Positions 51,701 to 64,000 of a DNA stretch of 64,000 bases are shown here, in pieces; the first letter of the stretch is position 1; each line of letters begins with the position of its first letter. The notes beneath the pieces were generated by a model. That model did no database searches, was not told the DNA's origin, and saw only the letters and a list, made by a program, of their open reading frames with translations. This DNA is from Rallus limicola (lineage: Eukaryota; Chordata; Aves; Gruiformes; Rallidae), in NCBI GenBank assembly GCA_022605955.1, contig JAKCOZ010000003.1, forward strand, positions 61,194,179-61,258,178, in the 5' to 3' direction. The position numbers and the translations under genes are program-made.

Positions 51701-54700
51701 TCACACCTCAGTTCAAGGAGCTAGGAGAAAGCAGATGGGCTGTACTGATGTAACCAGATGCAAATTAGACAGGCACACACAAAAGCAACGAAAATTGACA
51801 TAAACATTCAACCCATCCAGAGATTGTTATTTTCCTCCTCTAGTACTCTTTCACTTTTTTGATGTTACAAGAACAACATTAAGTTGAAGTCTCAACTGAA
51901 ACTTGCAAACAATACCACAACAGGTGCTTTACATCTGTCAGTTATAAAAGGGCTGGGGAGTCAAGACTCACTCCTAAAGACCAGGAAAGGAAAATACAAG
52001 CCAGAGATCACCAAAAAAGTCCAGAACCATTATAAGAGGGTGGAAAAACAACAGTGGAACATGTATCAGAGTATTCTTAAACTCCATTCCACAGAAAAAT
52101 TCTTGCTATCTACTTATTTTTCAATATGAAGGATATTTTTTTCCTGACTAGGTGCACCATGCACCAGCCAGAGAATTAAACTGGAGATGCCGAATCATTG
52201 CAGGATTCAGACAACACATCACTCAAATATCCTAAGCAGGAACATGCTCACATTCAAAGGGAACCTGAGTGTTCTGAACAGACTGGAGATCACCTTTATC
52301 GCTTGCCTGCAGATCCCAGGGCTGCGGACACAGGGAGTGCTGGAGCAGATGGCCAAAAGACAACATCCTCACTAAATCCAGCACATGACTTACAAGCTGG
52401 TCACTCACCACACTACAACAAAATCTACATCCTTACACAGAGGCCAGTAAAGTGCCACAGAGGGGCTGTGGAAGAAGTTAGAAGAGTGAAAGGATGTGGT
52501 TTAATTAGCGCTCTTAAAAATGCAATGCTGAAAGCAGAGCATTCAGAACGCGTTTTCACAATCAGCAATTTGACAGACAGCTTCCTCTGCTTCCCTGTGA
52601 GACATGAAGGCAACGTTAATGTGTTTGAGAGCACTCTAACTTGTACAGAAACTCCCCAGGTGAGCAGGAGGATCGATAAGTATTTCACACTGTGCTTTTC
52701 TCACCTCTTCCAGGTGCTCAGACTTCAGAGCACTGTGATACACAGCACTAGGTGCAAAGGTTACTTAAGCAACAGAAATGCTCAGAGACCACAGGAAAAC
52801 ACTCCTACTACCCAAGACTAGGTCCACACTCCAAACTCACAACCTGTGCACCCTGCAAGCACACACACAGGAGGGAAGAAGGGAGGGAACCCAGCTAGTC
52901 AGTGCTTTAGCCCTTCAGGTCTGTTACATCTTCTCTAATTGAGCCATTGGTAATAATTTTACTGTCTGAATCCTGCCATCAACAGTTATAACACATGTAC
53001 TCATTGCAGAGCCAGAAACTCAACACCTCCTACTCACTTCTTTAAAGCTATTCATAAGATCTGTGTGAGGCTGGCAAGTGGCACAAGACTGGCACATCTA
53101 ACAAGGACTGTTCTGCCCCTGGGGATCCCACCCTGACACAGGTACCTTTGCCTGCCCCGGAAACCAAAACATTTTACATGCACCCCCTGCACATCCTCAC
53201 CTCCTACCTTACCTGAAGGAGAGGAACCCTTGTCTTTCCCACTTCCTGAACCCAAAAAGTGCTTCAACCTGGGATAAGGCCATCCAATGACCTTGCCTCT
53301 GATTCTGAGTCATTGTTTTGTTTCACATGATCCCTATAAAAGCCCAGCAGGATCAGAGGTATGCTACTGAATGTAACTGCACATGCCATAGCAGAGCAGC
53401 AGCAGTCTGTGACATGAAACTCCTCTCATCCCTTCATAATTCTCAGAAAGAGAGAGCTGGGGAAAAAAAATACCAGTTTAAGTTTTCTGAGCCTGTTACA
53501 AAGATTTGAGGTGTCAACAGCCACCTTGGTATTCCCACCCTGAGTCGGGTTTAAGAATGCAGCTCCACTGCATTCTCACACATTGAGAGGTGAATTATGT
53601 TCAGAAGGGATGGGCTTCCCTGGACTAGCTCAGAGGAAAGATAATTGCACAGGAGGCCCTGGGGACCCACAGACACTCAGCAGCACCTTGACAGCCTCTG
53701 CTGTAACTGCAGAGAGCCAAAAAGCAGGGTCTGCTTGGAGCTGCATCTCCCCACTGCAGCCCCCCTGAGCCTGTGTGGTTATCACAGTAGAGAGATTCCA
53801 CCCAGACAAAGGACTTAAGCCACATCTATTACTTTTGTAGTACTTTGTTTTTCTGCCAGGGAAAACAAACTACTGCTTTACATACAAACACTGTTCCACT
53901 CGAGCAGGGAAGAGAGCACTTCATGGCCCAGCACACTCACTTGGAGAATTACGTGATGGAAACACAGTGGGTACCTTCATGTACCAACAGATGTAAAAGC
54001 TGAGACCACATTCATAGTAAACAGAGGATAAGATAACATTTTGTTATTGCCTGATGTGAATGAAGGGTTGAGCTGATCAGAGAACCACTCTGCTGACAGA
54101 AGGAAGAGGAGTCACTGCACAGTGCCACGTTCCTTGGTAAGTGGCAGACCACAGGAGCATAGCATGGCTTTCCATCAGTACCCAAAGAATTGAGCTTGCG
54201 TTTAGGGACTGATCTTTTCTGCCTTAATACCCGAAATAGTCCTTCAAAAAAATCCATCACCTGTTTGACTGAGAAAACTTTGGAGGAATCAGTCACCACT
54301 ACCACCCAATTTACCTCAACCGAACAGAGACTGATCTGCTTTAATACATAGTCCAGAATAAACTGAACAGACACAATATGAGTTTGCTCATTTTTAATAG
54401 TGCATCAAAATAAAAGAAAAAAAAGAAAAAACCCACACCAAAACCCCCTTTTACATTGCAGTTTCTGTTCACGTAGCAAAGAGCTTTCTTCAGTTTGACC
54501 ACTCTAAATGCCCATAAGACTTGACTCTCTAAAGGCCTTGGGAACCATGTCAAAGAGAAGAAGTGCTCATTTCCACCAACCACATCTAAAAAGCAACTAC
54601 TGTCACTCATGGGTTTTTCTCAGGGTGGAATGGGAAAAAAAATTTAAAAAGATACTCTGTTGCCTATGGTAGCAAATTGATCTACCCAAGAGATTTTGAT

Positions 54701-57700
54701 TTTGCCAGATGTCTTAAGAATGAATTAGAATCCCTCCTAATTCACATGAATTAGCATCTTCCTGTTCATATGATCTGCAAATTCATTACCCTGTCCAGAG
54801 ACACACAAAGGCACTAAGTTTATTTGATTTACAATATAATTTTCAACAAACAGCTTTCTAACAGTTACTCTATCCTTTCTGCCCACTGGACAGTCACCGA
54901 TAGCAGCTGGGATGTGTGTCACTTCTTGGAAGGGTTTTCCAGATGGATGTGCTTTTTTTAAAAGGAGACACATTCAGCACTAACCCCATTTAACTTGAGC
55001 ACCATTCCATATAACAAATCCAGGAAAGCATTACCAAAACAACCCTCTCCACACTGCCAAGCCTCACATGATGCTCCCCCATCTGTAAATTCTTTGGTCT
55101 GTTAAGATCCAGGGCACGCTTCACAAGTGTCAACACACAGATAGAGAGCACCCCTTTGTCTGCCTCCACTTCCCAGACACCACATGCCTTGGGGCTGATA
55201 GACATTTCCAGTCCTGATGGGACACTGCAGATGAAGCTTGGTTCTACTTACCAAGCTTCACCACCACATTTGTTTCTAGTCAGAATTTTCAGAGCCCCAG
55301 GGTCAGCATCCCACGACCTGTATGTGCTGAACTTTGGTGAGCAAATTACTGAAATCTACCCAGAAAAAGCCTAGTATTATATATGAAAGCCATGTATCTC
55401 CTTGTCTAAATCTGTATTACTGCCACAGCCCATGGGCAATCACAGTGGCACAGCAGAGTGGCAGGTTACCTGGAGCATTCCCCAATGTTTCATTCACATG
55501 AACTTGTGAGAACTAGCATCGCAATGCAACGACCAATCTACACAAAGCTGAGCAAGTCTGCAGTTCACATACTATGCTGAACCAGTTATCAAATGAAAGA
55601 TACATCTATTTGCTCAATCACCCAGCATGAACACTTTAGTGAACTACCTATTTTCACAGCTCCTGCAGATACTGTCACTGCTCAGCTCAGTTTTTTGCGT
55701 AGAGCTTGTAAATGTATCCAGCACAGCTCAGCTTGCACCACAGCTTCATAGTGCTCCACTTCTTCCATCCTTAACAAATTTACTAATTAGCTTAAACAGA
55801 ACAAGTTAAAAAAAAACTTGGTAGGAAACCCTTTATGGCAGTTGCAAATACTCCAAACAAAACCACATTCTCAAAGAATACCTGTTGCAGAGGGCCAGCT
55901 TTGCAGAGCCTTTGGCAAGGGTTGTTTTATTGTTTGGATTTTTTTAAAATAAAAGTCCTCGCATGACAGAAGTGCCAATTCCATTTACTTTATACAAAGG
56001 TGTAATGTAGTGGGCAGTTAATATAAGCAGGCTTCTAAACACTCAATGACAAAATAGATTCAGACAGTTGGAGAGGCATCTGGGTCTCGTTTGCAGGTTA
56101 ATCTGTTACCAGATTTGATTTGACACAGTGACTTACCATCACACAGGTTTCTGACCTCCTGAACTAAGCAGTTTCCTTTTTCTTCTTTGTTGCTTAGCTC
56201 AAGAACTCACCAACTTGAAGCATTCCTTGAATTATTTCAGCAACAGAAGTTTACAGGTGAAGAGAAAGCTACAGCAATTTTAAAAATATATATAAATAGT
56301 GCTGCAGGGGATAGCCATGGGGATTGCAGTTGTGAGCAGAATTTTGGACAGAAAAATCAAATATGTATCTCAAAGAAAAGACAAACCAAAACCAAAGTAT
56401 CTTACTAGTAAAATACAGGATGGGGAAAATGGAACTGAAAGTATGTAACCTGTGGAAAGCAACCATGAGAGAGAACAAACTGCAAGAGGAAGACTAAAGA
56501 GATCTGTAACTGGCTCTCTTCCCTGCAGTTAGGGGAGACATCACATTGTTCTTCCAGGATGCTTATACCAGTACACACTACTATCAACCAGCAAGGTCAT
56601 GCTGTTATTTGTTGGTTTGAAAACAAAATCTGAAGTAGAGTAACTAGGACAGAATAGGTTCACAAGAAAAAAAGAGGGGGAGAGTACTGACAAACCAGCA
56701 GGTCCCAACACCTAGAACTCCCCTCATCTCTGAGCTTGTAAATGGATCAGTGATTTTACTAAAAAGCTAGCACAAAACAGGATCCACAATGGCAAAATAC
56801 AATCAATATGCCATGACCAGTAGGTACCGCAAAAGGATTCCAGCATTTTAAAACATAGAGATTGTTTTATCCAAAAAGCCTGAGGAGATCTTACCAATAA
56901 AATGATTAAAACATTGGCAAGTTGCTTAAGTAAACCGCAGTTCAAATCATTGTTACATTAGAGCATTAGCACTTAGTGAAACTTTGGCTCTGCAGTAAGG
57001 AAGCTGCAAAAAGTTTACAGCTGATCCCAGAAAAAGCTTCTTGAAAGGCAGCAGGAAGCATTCAATTGGTTTCAGGCAAGCAGCAGCTGAAATAAGTTTG
57101 ACAATATTTTTTCTTTGGTCTGAGAAAAAATAAAAAGTAATTCATAAACCATGCAGCTAAAAAGCTGGGAACATACTAGGAAACAGTGAAGAAAGTAGGA
57201 ACAGGCAAGCCTTGAACTTCACAACCTCTTGAAACAGATGAGCACTGCCAGTGAATCCAGAATGCCAACAGCTCATAAAATATTTTCCAGTTTTACCATA
57301 ATACACTTGGGAAGAGTGCAGAAGTTTCTAGGCAGCTTGTATGGCTAAACACTGTACAGAAGAGAGGAGGGGATGGGAGTTTGAGCAGCAGAACACATCA
57401 TGTTGAAATTCCCAACACCAGGTCACTCTTCCAGGCTATGGGGTTACCTATCCCCCTTTCTCCTGCTTGCATAGTCCCACCAGTTCAGCTAGCAGGCAGG
57501 CAGTCCCAGGAGACATCCCATACCCTTACAGGTAACTAGAACAAGTTGAGAATCATAAGCCATCTTCTAGGCCCGCTTTGGGACTTGCTGGAATTACAGC
57601 TTCCTGGTGACCAGACAAAAAAAAAAAATCATCCCCCTAGCAATGGACATAGTTACCATCCTTAAAGGTTATGCAGAAAGCATTAGCTTAATTTCAAGAG

Positions 57701-58635
57701 TCTCACAGCTTCAGGTGGAATACAGGGTGTCTCAAAGACACACAAAGCCTGTGTGTCACTCTCCAGAGAGCCCTTTACCTCGTTACTCACCTCAACTTAT
57801 CTGACAGTAATCACATCTCAACGTAAACCAACAAGTTAATTTTAGCAAGGCAAGAGCCAGCATACTCAGATGCTTTGTGTCTTTGCAACCTTCCCAAAGA
57901 CACGTTAACATCCACCTGAAATTTAACTTCACTCTTAGATGCTACCTCAACATCCATTTGCTATTCAAACCTGAAGGCCTAGGCCTCCAGAGTTAGCAGA
58001 GCACTCAAGCTGTCTTGAGATGGTTGTTCTTCCAAGAAAGACCCTGAAGCATCAGTTCTGCTGCCCTATTTCTCCACTGAGAACTGCAACCAAGACATAC
58101 AGACTATTCATAAGTGATACTCAGACCTTTTTGCCATCTCGCAGACATTTGTCTTGTCGTTACTGCCTCTGCCTCATCAGCATCATGATGAACCCAGCCA
58201 GATTTGTAAGTTACTGTTCCTAAAATGTCAGCTGTTTGAATGACTCTGACAGTCCCACTGCTCAAATTGGCTACTGGAATTCACTAACAGCCACTTTGGT
58301 ATCAGTGTCATCTCACACTTAGGCCTCAGGCCAGATGTCTCCTGCCATGCAGGCCAAGAAGCTCTTTGCACAACTTCGGGAGTTTGCAGAAAGAGAAGTC
58401 ATACCATGATAGAAAGGGCTGCAGAACGAGCCCCTTTAGCCTGGTATCTTGTCCATATAAACACCGAGGAGATTCCTCAGAAAGAGCATGACAGGAAAAC
58501 ATCAGCACCTACTCTACATGTTAATACACTCCTGGACTCTAGGCTTAGAAACCAGAGGTGACATTTTGGAAATTAACTTCATACAGCCTGTTCTACCACC
58601 AAACCTCCTCCATTCTCAGTATAACCAAGATGAAC

Positions 58636-58920
58636 AGCCCTGTTTCAGCTGGAAGGGACCTACAATGATCATCTAGTCCAACTACCTGATGACTGTGGGG
58701 TCAACCAAAAGTTAAAGCATACTGTGAAGGGTATTGCCCAAATGCCTCAATACTGACAGGTTGGGAGCATTGACCACCTCTCTGGGAAGCCTGTTCCAGT
58801 GTGTGACCACCTTCCTGGTAAAGAAATTTCAGGTGAATTCCACTCTGGTATACCCTCAACAGCAAGGAGAAGTCATGTTTCAGAGACCTCACCTCAGCAT
58901 TTAACCTCTTTGCTATGTAT
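58636..58920 (-). mobile_element. CR1 LINE fragment, older copy
   Basis: The plus strand shows ggaagggacctacaatgatc, ctagtccaactacctgatgac, ggttgggagcattgaccacc and tctctgggaagcctgttcca, the inverted CR1 3' region. The terminal octamers are missing and many positions differ, so it is old. Boundaries are approximate. Confidence 0.8.
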
Positions 58921-61900
58921 CTTTGCTGTCATTTGACAGCAGTATCAGGTATTTTATAGTTGGCAGACCACACAACCAAACCCAAAATCACTCCCCATGG
59001 AGAAGAAAGGCAAGATGCTTTGTAACCTGTTTGACACAACAGAGTCTTCTGGATTTGTTTGGTTTGGCTTTTTAAAAATAAATAGCCTCCCCACAACCAC
59101 AATACACAAAATTAAAGCCTTCTTCAAATGTTGTGGGGCTATAAGCAGAGTTAAGTCTTTTATTATAACCACTACTCCCCAAGGGTAGATACACATGTTG
59201 GCTGAATCCTAGCTTTGGCCTGAGCTGGCACAGGCAGGCGAGCACCACCTCCCCAAATCTTTGGTCTGGATCAGTTAATTTTTTTGAGAAGTGAGAAAAC
59301 AAGCACACACTGAAATTTCATTATGCTGTGCTTTCAAGCCAAGAGGTTTTGTCTAAAGTTTGCTTTCCCAGGGAAGGTGGGGAAGCAGACTGTGGTGATA
59401 CAGGAATTGATTTGATACTATTAGTGTAACAGAACACTTTTTAAACAAAAAGGAAACTGAAGATGTAGTCCACTTCCCTGAACATCTCCACCTGTACACA
59501 CTTAACAACCAAACACTAAAACCAGTTGCTAAAAAGCACAACTAGGAGAATTCATCTAACATTTAGTTCTTCCTTTCTTGGCAGATCAACACAGACACGT
59601 TGCTGAAGATTCACTGAGGTTTCTGCTCAGCAACTGCTTTGAACTGAGCAGTGAGGACAGGAACAAAATCTCTTATTCAAATCACAGAGATTATGAGAGG
59701 TTAATCCTCCTGACGCTGGCAACACAGACAACTCTGTCAGGCGACCTGGTTCCCCAACCAAGAAGTGAACTAAACAGTAATCCAAGCTGCCTCCTCTCTT
59801 CAATACTCTGTTTCAGTCTTTACTTCATTTTATTGGTTAAAAAAGCAGCTTGGATGTAACACACTATAGCAAGTTACTGTGTGTATGACTCACTGCCAGA
59901 TGTATTCAGTCGGACTGTGCTTTGGTTACTTTAAAGAGCTTCCTGCAGGTTACAGATTTCTCCTGAACCTGTCATTAACAGCATCCTTACTTCTGAACCT
60001 GTGCCTCATTAGCAAAAACAAAACCAAAAAAAAAAAAAAATCCATCACAACTTTCAGTATTTTTAAATACAGAAGATAAATACTACTGTGCAGAGAATAA
60101 AGGAGGCCTTCAATTTTCAGTGGCATAAACTACCCTTCTTTCAAGTTCTGTAAGGTTCTGAAATATGTTATTTTAAATTAGTGGAAATGCCTTAATTGAA
60201 TAAGGGAACAAAACCCACAATACTTAATTTTACACAAAACAGACTTCAACTCATATATGCTCCCAGCTGTCAAAGACTAAGGAAACATGCATAATGAAAG
60301 CCATAACCTTCCACCAGAAGGCAGGAAAAGAGACAGACTGATAATGTATTAAGGTCTGCTAAGAGCCAGTCTGAGTTGGTAGACTGCCTTTGTTGACAAA
60401 CCAATAGCTCAACTAGTTCATAAGAAAAGCTTCAGTGCAAGAAATCAAGCCAGAGACATTAAAAAAAATAGACCCAAAATACACACACACACGCACCCGC
60501 ATAAAAAAGCCCCACACCACCAAACTTGGAACTAATTCAGAAACCATGTGAGTGGACAAATTGGTTTGGGTCTTTCTGTTTTGAAAATAAGATACACCTC
60601 TTGACAGAGTATTTCTTCCACAACACAAAGGACATGCAGCTGCAGCTTAGGCATTGCACATACAGGTAAAGGTCACTTAAACGATTAGAAACTTGACTAA
60701 GTTATTAGGGTCAAACCACACAGCCTAGCCACAGTTTGGTAGCAGCTGCTTGAAGACACAAGTGCTCCCAGTAGCAAACAAAGAGGAGAAAGCAAGAATC
60801 ACAGATAGAGTAAAAAAAACTTGTTTGCTTCCCCTTTGGCTGGTGAGTGCTTCTCTCCTCAGTCAACAACAGCACTGAAGCCATCTGCATAATCTCCCCA
60901 GTGGGTTGGGTTTCTACACAGCCTGCTCAGGCTTTAAGAGATGCACCCTGCAACAAGAAATGCTGACTAACCACACCAGGAGCAAATCACCACCTAATCA
61001 CATCCCCAGTATATTTTCTGGTAGTTTTGATTTAAGTCCCAGCATTGCAAGCAATCAACCAGCTGGAACACAGCTACTTGCCAAGCAGGACTGAGCACAA
61101 GTTCACCTTTAAAGACACTGAGCTAAAAACAGGTGCTAACAAATACCATTGTTCAACTTCAGAAGTCTAACACATTCAACCAAAGGAGAAACCCAAAAAT
61201 AAAGCAGCAACACATTCGTGATGGATTGTGTAGCTTCCTTTTTTAAAAGCAAAACCAGCCCACCATGTTACAGCAGATTATAAGCTCCCAGGAAAAAGAG
61301 CACCTGTGTTTTCCTGCACCAAATAACAAAGCAGGATTAGTCTAGCTTGAAAAACAGTTGTAATGAAAATATTCATGTGGTGTTATTTAAATATTTATTT
61401 GCTGGGGTTCATGAACCAGAGAAAAGCTTGGAGTATCTAGGAGACAGAAACAAGTTGACTATGTTAGGAAGAACCGTTTAGGATACAAGTTAAGGTGTGA
61501 AGGAGAGTCCCAGGCAGGACAGGGAGATCTAACAGAACACTGCTTGCAGAGGAGTTCTGAGGCAGCCTGACTACACCCTGAGCATTCACAAGCTGCACAG
61601 ACATCACTGGTCCGTGGAAGACACACACACACCCCCCGCAGTAACAGGACAGCTAGCTCAGAAACAACTTTTTTGACCCTTTTGTTTGTTTTTTGGGTTT
61701 TTTTTCTGCTTAAGGTCTTCAGACATTGGTCCCTTACAATATTCCCCCAGAAGAACACTGAAAGGGATGTTTTGGGGTGTGTTTCTTTGCTGAGCTTGTG
61801 AAGACAGAATGTCCTTTATAAAATTCAGCCTCAAGACTGATACCCCAGCAAGCATGTGAATGACTTCTCCCTGCAGGAGCTCCACGCTACCTGAAGGACT

Positions 61901-62295
61901 GGCATCTCCCAAACATGTCAGCATTCAGCTGCCAGTACTTTTGCCTTGATGCAGCAAGTGCACAGTTCTAAACTACAACCAGGTCTTAATTCTGGTCATT
62001 AGTAAGTCCAAGACTGTTCTCTTGAAACCCATGCTGTTTGCTTCCATTTGGGCCTCCATAAAATTAAAGTGAAATTCCAGCAGGCATTAGAATCGTCATT
62101 AGAATCAAAATCATTAACTAAAATAAACAGCCTTAGGTAACAGTTGAGTATAAGAAAGTTTCCTCATATGTAGGACAAGTTTTTTATTTATTAAAATTTG
62201 TAACTAAGCAAGATGCTACATAAAAATTTCACCTTGATACACAATTTGTCTATATCAAGTACTTGTCAGAGCAACAAATTCACATCACATTTAAG

Positions 62296-62380
62296 TTAGT
62301 GCTGTGAGGATCGTAAGACTGAAAGGGTCCTTTGGGGTCACCAACTCTAACACTGGTTCTCCCATCACCTGTACCACTTA
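62296..62380 (-). mobile_element. Possible very old CR1 3' remnant
   Basis: The phrase gtaagactgaaagggtcctt then tggggtcaccaactctaac resembles the inverted CR1 start. It is too short and diverged for certainty. Confidence 0.3.
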
Positions 62381-62816
62381 AGCCACTCACAACCATTCCT
62401 AACTCCCAGCCTACACTTTAATTATTAGCACACTTATACCTCCCATATCTTATGTCAACACTATCCTCCACCTTAATGTTTTTCCTCACCCCGTGTTTAA
62501 TTTCCTGATGTTTTTAATGGACAGAAGTTATAGATGTGATCAGTTTCAGTTTATCGGATAGAAGTCCTAGAATTCTCACCAGGACTGAGGTGAAGAGAGA
62601 CAGACAGAGAAGGACTGAGACAGACAGAGAAGTTTTCTTTCACCCACTCCATTTCATCCCAAATTCATCCTTCCTGAACAAGGTTTGCCAGCCCAGGCCG
62701 CAGCATGCAAGGAACAAATTACCCATGCCCTTGCCCTTCCCTCTCTGCCAGGAATTCCTTCCCCAGCATATACTGGCATCACCTTCTCATGTCCCCACAA
62801 TTATTCTGTAGCGGTT

Positions 62817-63712
62817 GACAGAATCATAGCATTTTCTTGGTTGGAAGGGGCCCTTTAGATCATCAAATCCAACCATCACCCTAACCTACTGACCATTACT
62901 ATACTATGTCCCTCAGCACCACGTCTGACTTTTAAATACCTCCAGGCATGAAGACTCCACCACTTCCCTGGGAAGCCCATTCCAATGTCTAGCAACCCTC
63001 TCCATGAAGTTTCTCCTAATATCAGATCTAAACCCCTTCTGCCATAACTTGATGCCCTTTCCTCTTGTCCTATCACTTGTCACTAGGTAGAAAAGGTCAG
63101 CCCCCACCTCTCCACAACCTCCTTCCAGGTACTTGTACAGAGCAATTAGATGTCTCTTCAACCTCTTCTCCAGGCTAAACAGCCCCAGTTCCCTCAGCAG
63201 CTCCTCATAACATTTATTCTCCAGTCCTCTCACCAGCCTTGCCACCCTTCTCTGGGCAAGCTCCAGCACCTCAGTGTCTCTTCTGCAGACAGGGGCCCAA
63301 AACTGAACACAGTACTCCAGGTGGGGCCTCACCAGCACTGAGTACAGGGGGAAAATTACTTCCTGAGTCCTACTCATCACGTTATTCTTAATACTGTCAA
63401 GGATGATGCCACTGGCCTTTCTGGCCACCTGGGCACACTATTCATATTCAGCCAGCTGTGAACCAACACCCCCAGGTCCTTCTCTGCCTGACAGCTCTCC
63501 AGCCAGTCGCCCCCAGCCTGTAGCGCTGCACAGGGTTATTATGACCCAAATACAAGAGCTAGCACTTGGCTTTGTTGAACCTCATGCCATTGGCCTCAGC
63601 CCATCCATCCAGCCTGCCCAGATCCCTCTGTTGGGTCTTCCTACCCTCAAGCAGATCAACTCTCACATGTAACTTAGCATCTTCTGCGAACTTACTGAGG
63701 GTGCATGCTGCT
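62817..63712 (-). mobile_element. CR1 LINE, longest copy: reverse-transcriptase C-terminal part, broken
   Basis: About 0.9 kb, from the inverted 3' end (gacagaatcatagcattttc) to the part coding the reverse-transcriptase active-site region. Readable pieces are [11 protein letters not shown] with [19 protein letters not shown], and farther on [36 protein letters not shown] and [20 protein letters not shown]. The catalytic FADD-type motif reads FAED, an in-frame stop follows the residues SQLAEYE, and the two main frames are out of register. It cannot be active. It lies on the UNC13B strand. Confidence 0.93.
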
Positions 63713-63881
63713 AAGTCACAAGAACTCCCCAAAACCTCTCCTTTCAACAAGCTTAGCATTTTTAATAAATCCTCGTAGTTTGTCTTCTACATAATATCAA
63801 CTAATTTTCATTATCCTCAGGGTCACTAAATCCTTCACGCATTATATTTATCTATTTGCAAATTGATTAATCCATTAGGGC

Positions 63882-64000
63882 CATGAAAATGCTCAGTGGG
63901 ATGGAGCCCCTCTGCTATGAAGACAGGGTGAGAGAGTTGGGCTTGTTCAGCCTGGAGAAGAGAAAGCTCCAGGGAAATCTTACTGCAGCCTTCCAGCACC
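63882..64000 (+). mobile_element. CR1 LINE fragment cut by the window end
   Basis: The plus strand reads [20 protein letters not shown] then RKLQGNLTAAFQH in one frame, a typical CR1 reverse-transcriptase C-terminal segment. It continues past 64000. Its orientation is opposite to the CR1 170 bp to its left. Confidence 0.88.

Larger units (their letters stand above)
48751..64000 (-). other. UNC13B: First coding intron of UNC13B, continuing beyond the window
   Basis: At least 15 kb of intron upstream of the microexon. I searched the minus strand for the MSLLCV start pattern and found none. Recognisable content is three CR1 copies (58636, 62817, 63882), a weak further CR1 candidate at 62296, a C-run (51478-51487), an A-run (51659-51675) and CA tracts near 60480 and 61621. 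The largest open frame (52198-52821, 207 codons) has no domain I recognise. Confidence 0.75.

Noticed and set aside
52198..52821. Plus-strand 207-codon open frame, longest stop-bounded frame in the introns
   Set aside because: No recognised motif, no repeat homology, low-quality composition and no splice or promoter context; expected by chance in 64 kb on six frames.
62913..63428. Minus-strand 171-codon open frame as a host gene
   Set aside because: It is the C-terminal reverse-transcriptase part of a dead CR1 copy.
1..64000. CRISPR arrays, tRNA, rRNA or bacterial-type operons
   Set aside because: None seen; repeats are CR1, LTR, microsatellite or a 28-bp triplicate without spacers.

Overview
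The window is vertebrate, almost certainly avian, nuclear DNA. It carries several CR1 LINE copies with the bird-type 3' end (ATTCTRTG octamers) and a solo LTR of a widespread avian ERV-L-like family. It also carries one intron-rich gene on the minus strand whose spliced product matches Munc13-2 (UNC13B), which is Z-linked in the birds I know of. Nothing bacterial is present: there are no operons, CRISPR arrays, tRNA genes or rRNA genes.

All the protein coding I can support belongs to UNC13B, read right to left. From upstream to downstream, the exons at 48721-48750, 46239-46338, 41927-42044, 40855-40978 and 32002-32069 encode the C2A domain and its C-terminal flank. The exons at 28355-28412, 10474-10696 and 7927-8052 encode the disordered linker. 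Position 5956 then opens a giant exon that stays open to position 1, giving 1985 codons with no stop and no end in view. Splice signals and codon phases agree at all eight exon junctions, so the giant exon can be read in frame from the C2A-containing transcript. The first coding exon (MSLLCV...) lies beyond 64000. The C1, C2B, MUN and C2C part lies before position 1.

The giant exon is the striking element. It encodes mostly disordered Ser/Lys/Glu-rich sequence. A short Phe/Leu motif is scattered through it about a dozen times, with one near-perfect internal duplication. A compact Tyr/Trp-rich block in the middle resembles an OCRE fold signature. The short ubiquitous Munc13-2 isoform lacks this exon. 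Its long pyrimidine tract, and the in-frame cassette exon with a weak GTGGGT donor just upstream, suggest regulated, perhaps neuronal, inclusion.

The rest is intron. Recognisable content there is CR1 copies at 15617, 35975, 48126, 58636, 62817 and 63882, the solo LTR at 30134-30658, a 28-bp triplicate, homopolymer and dinucleotide tracts, and two CT- or GC-rich blocks that look repeat-derived but that I cannot classify. The many small open frames in the introns look like chance.
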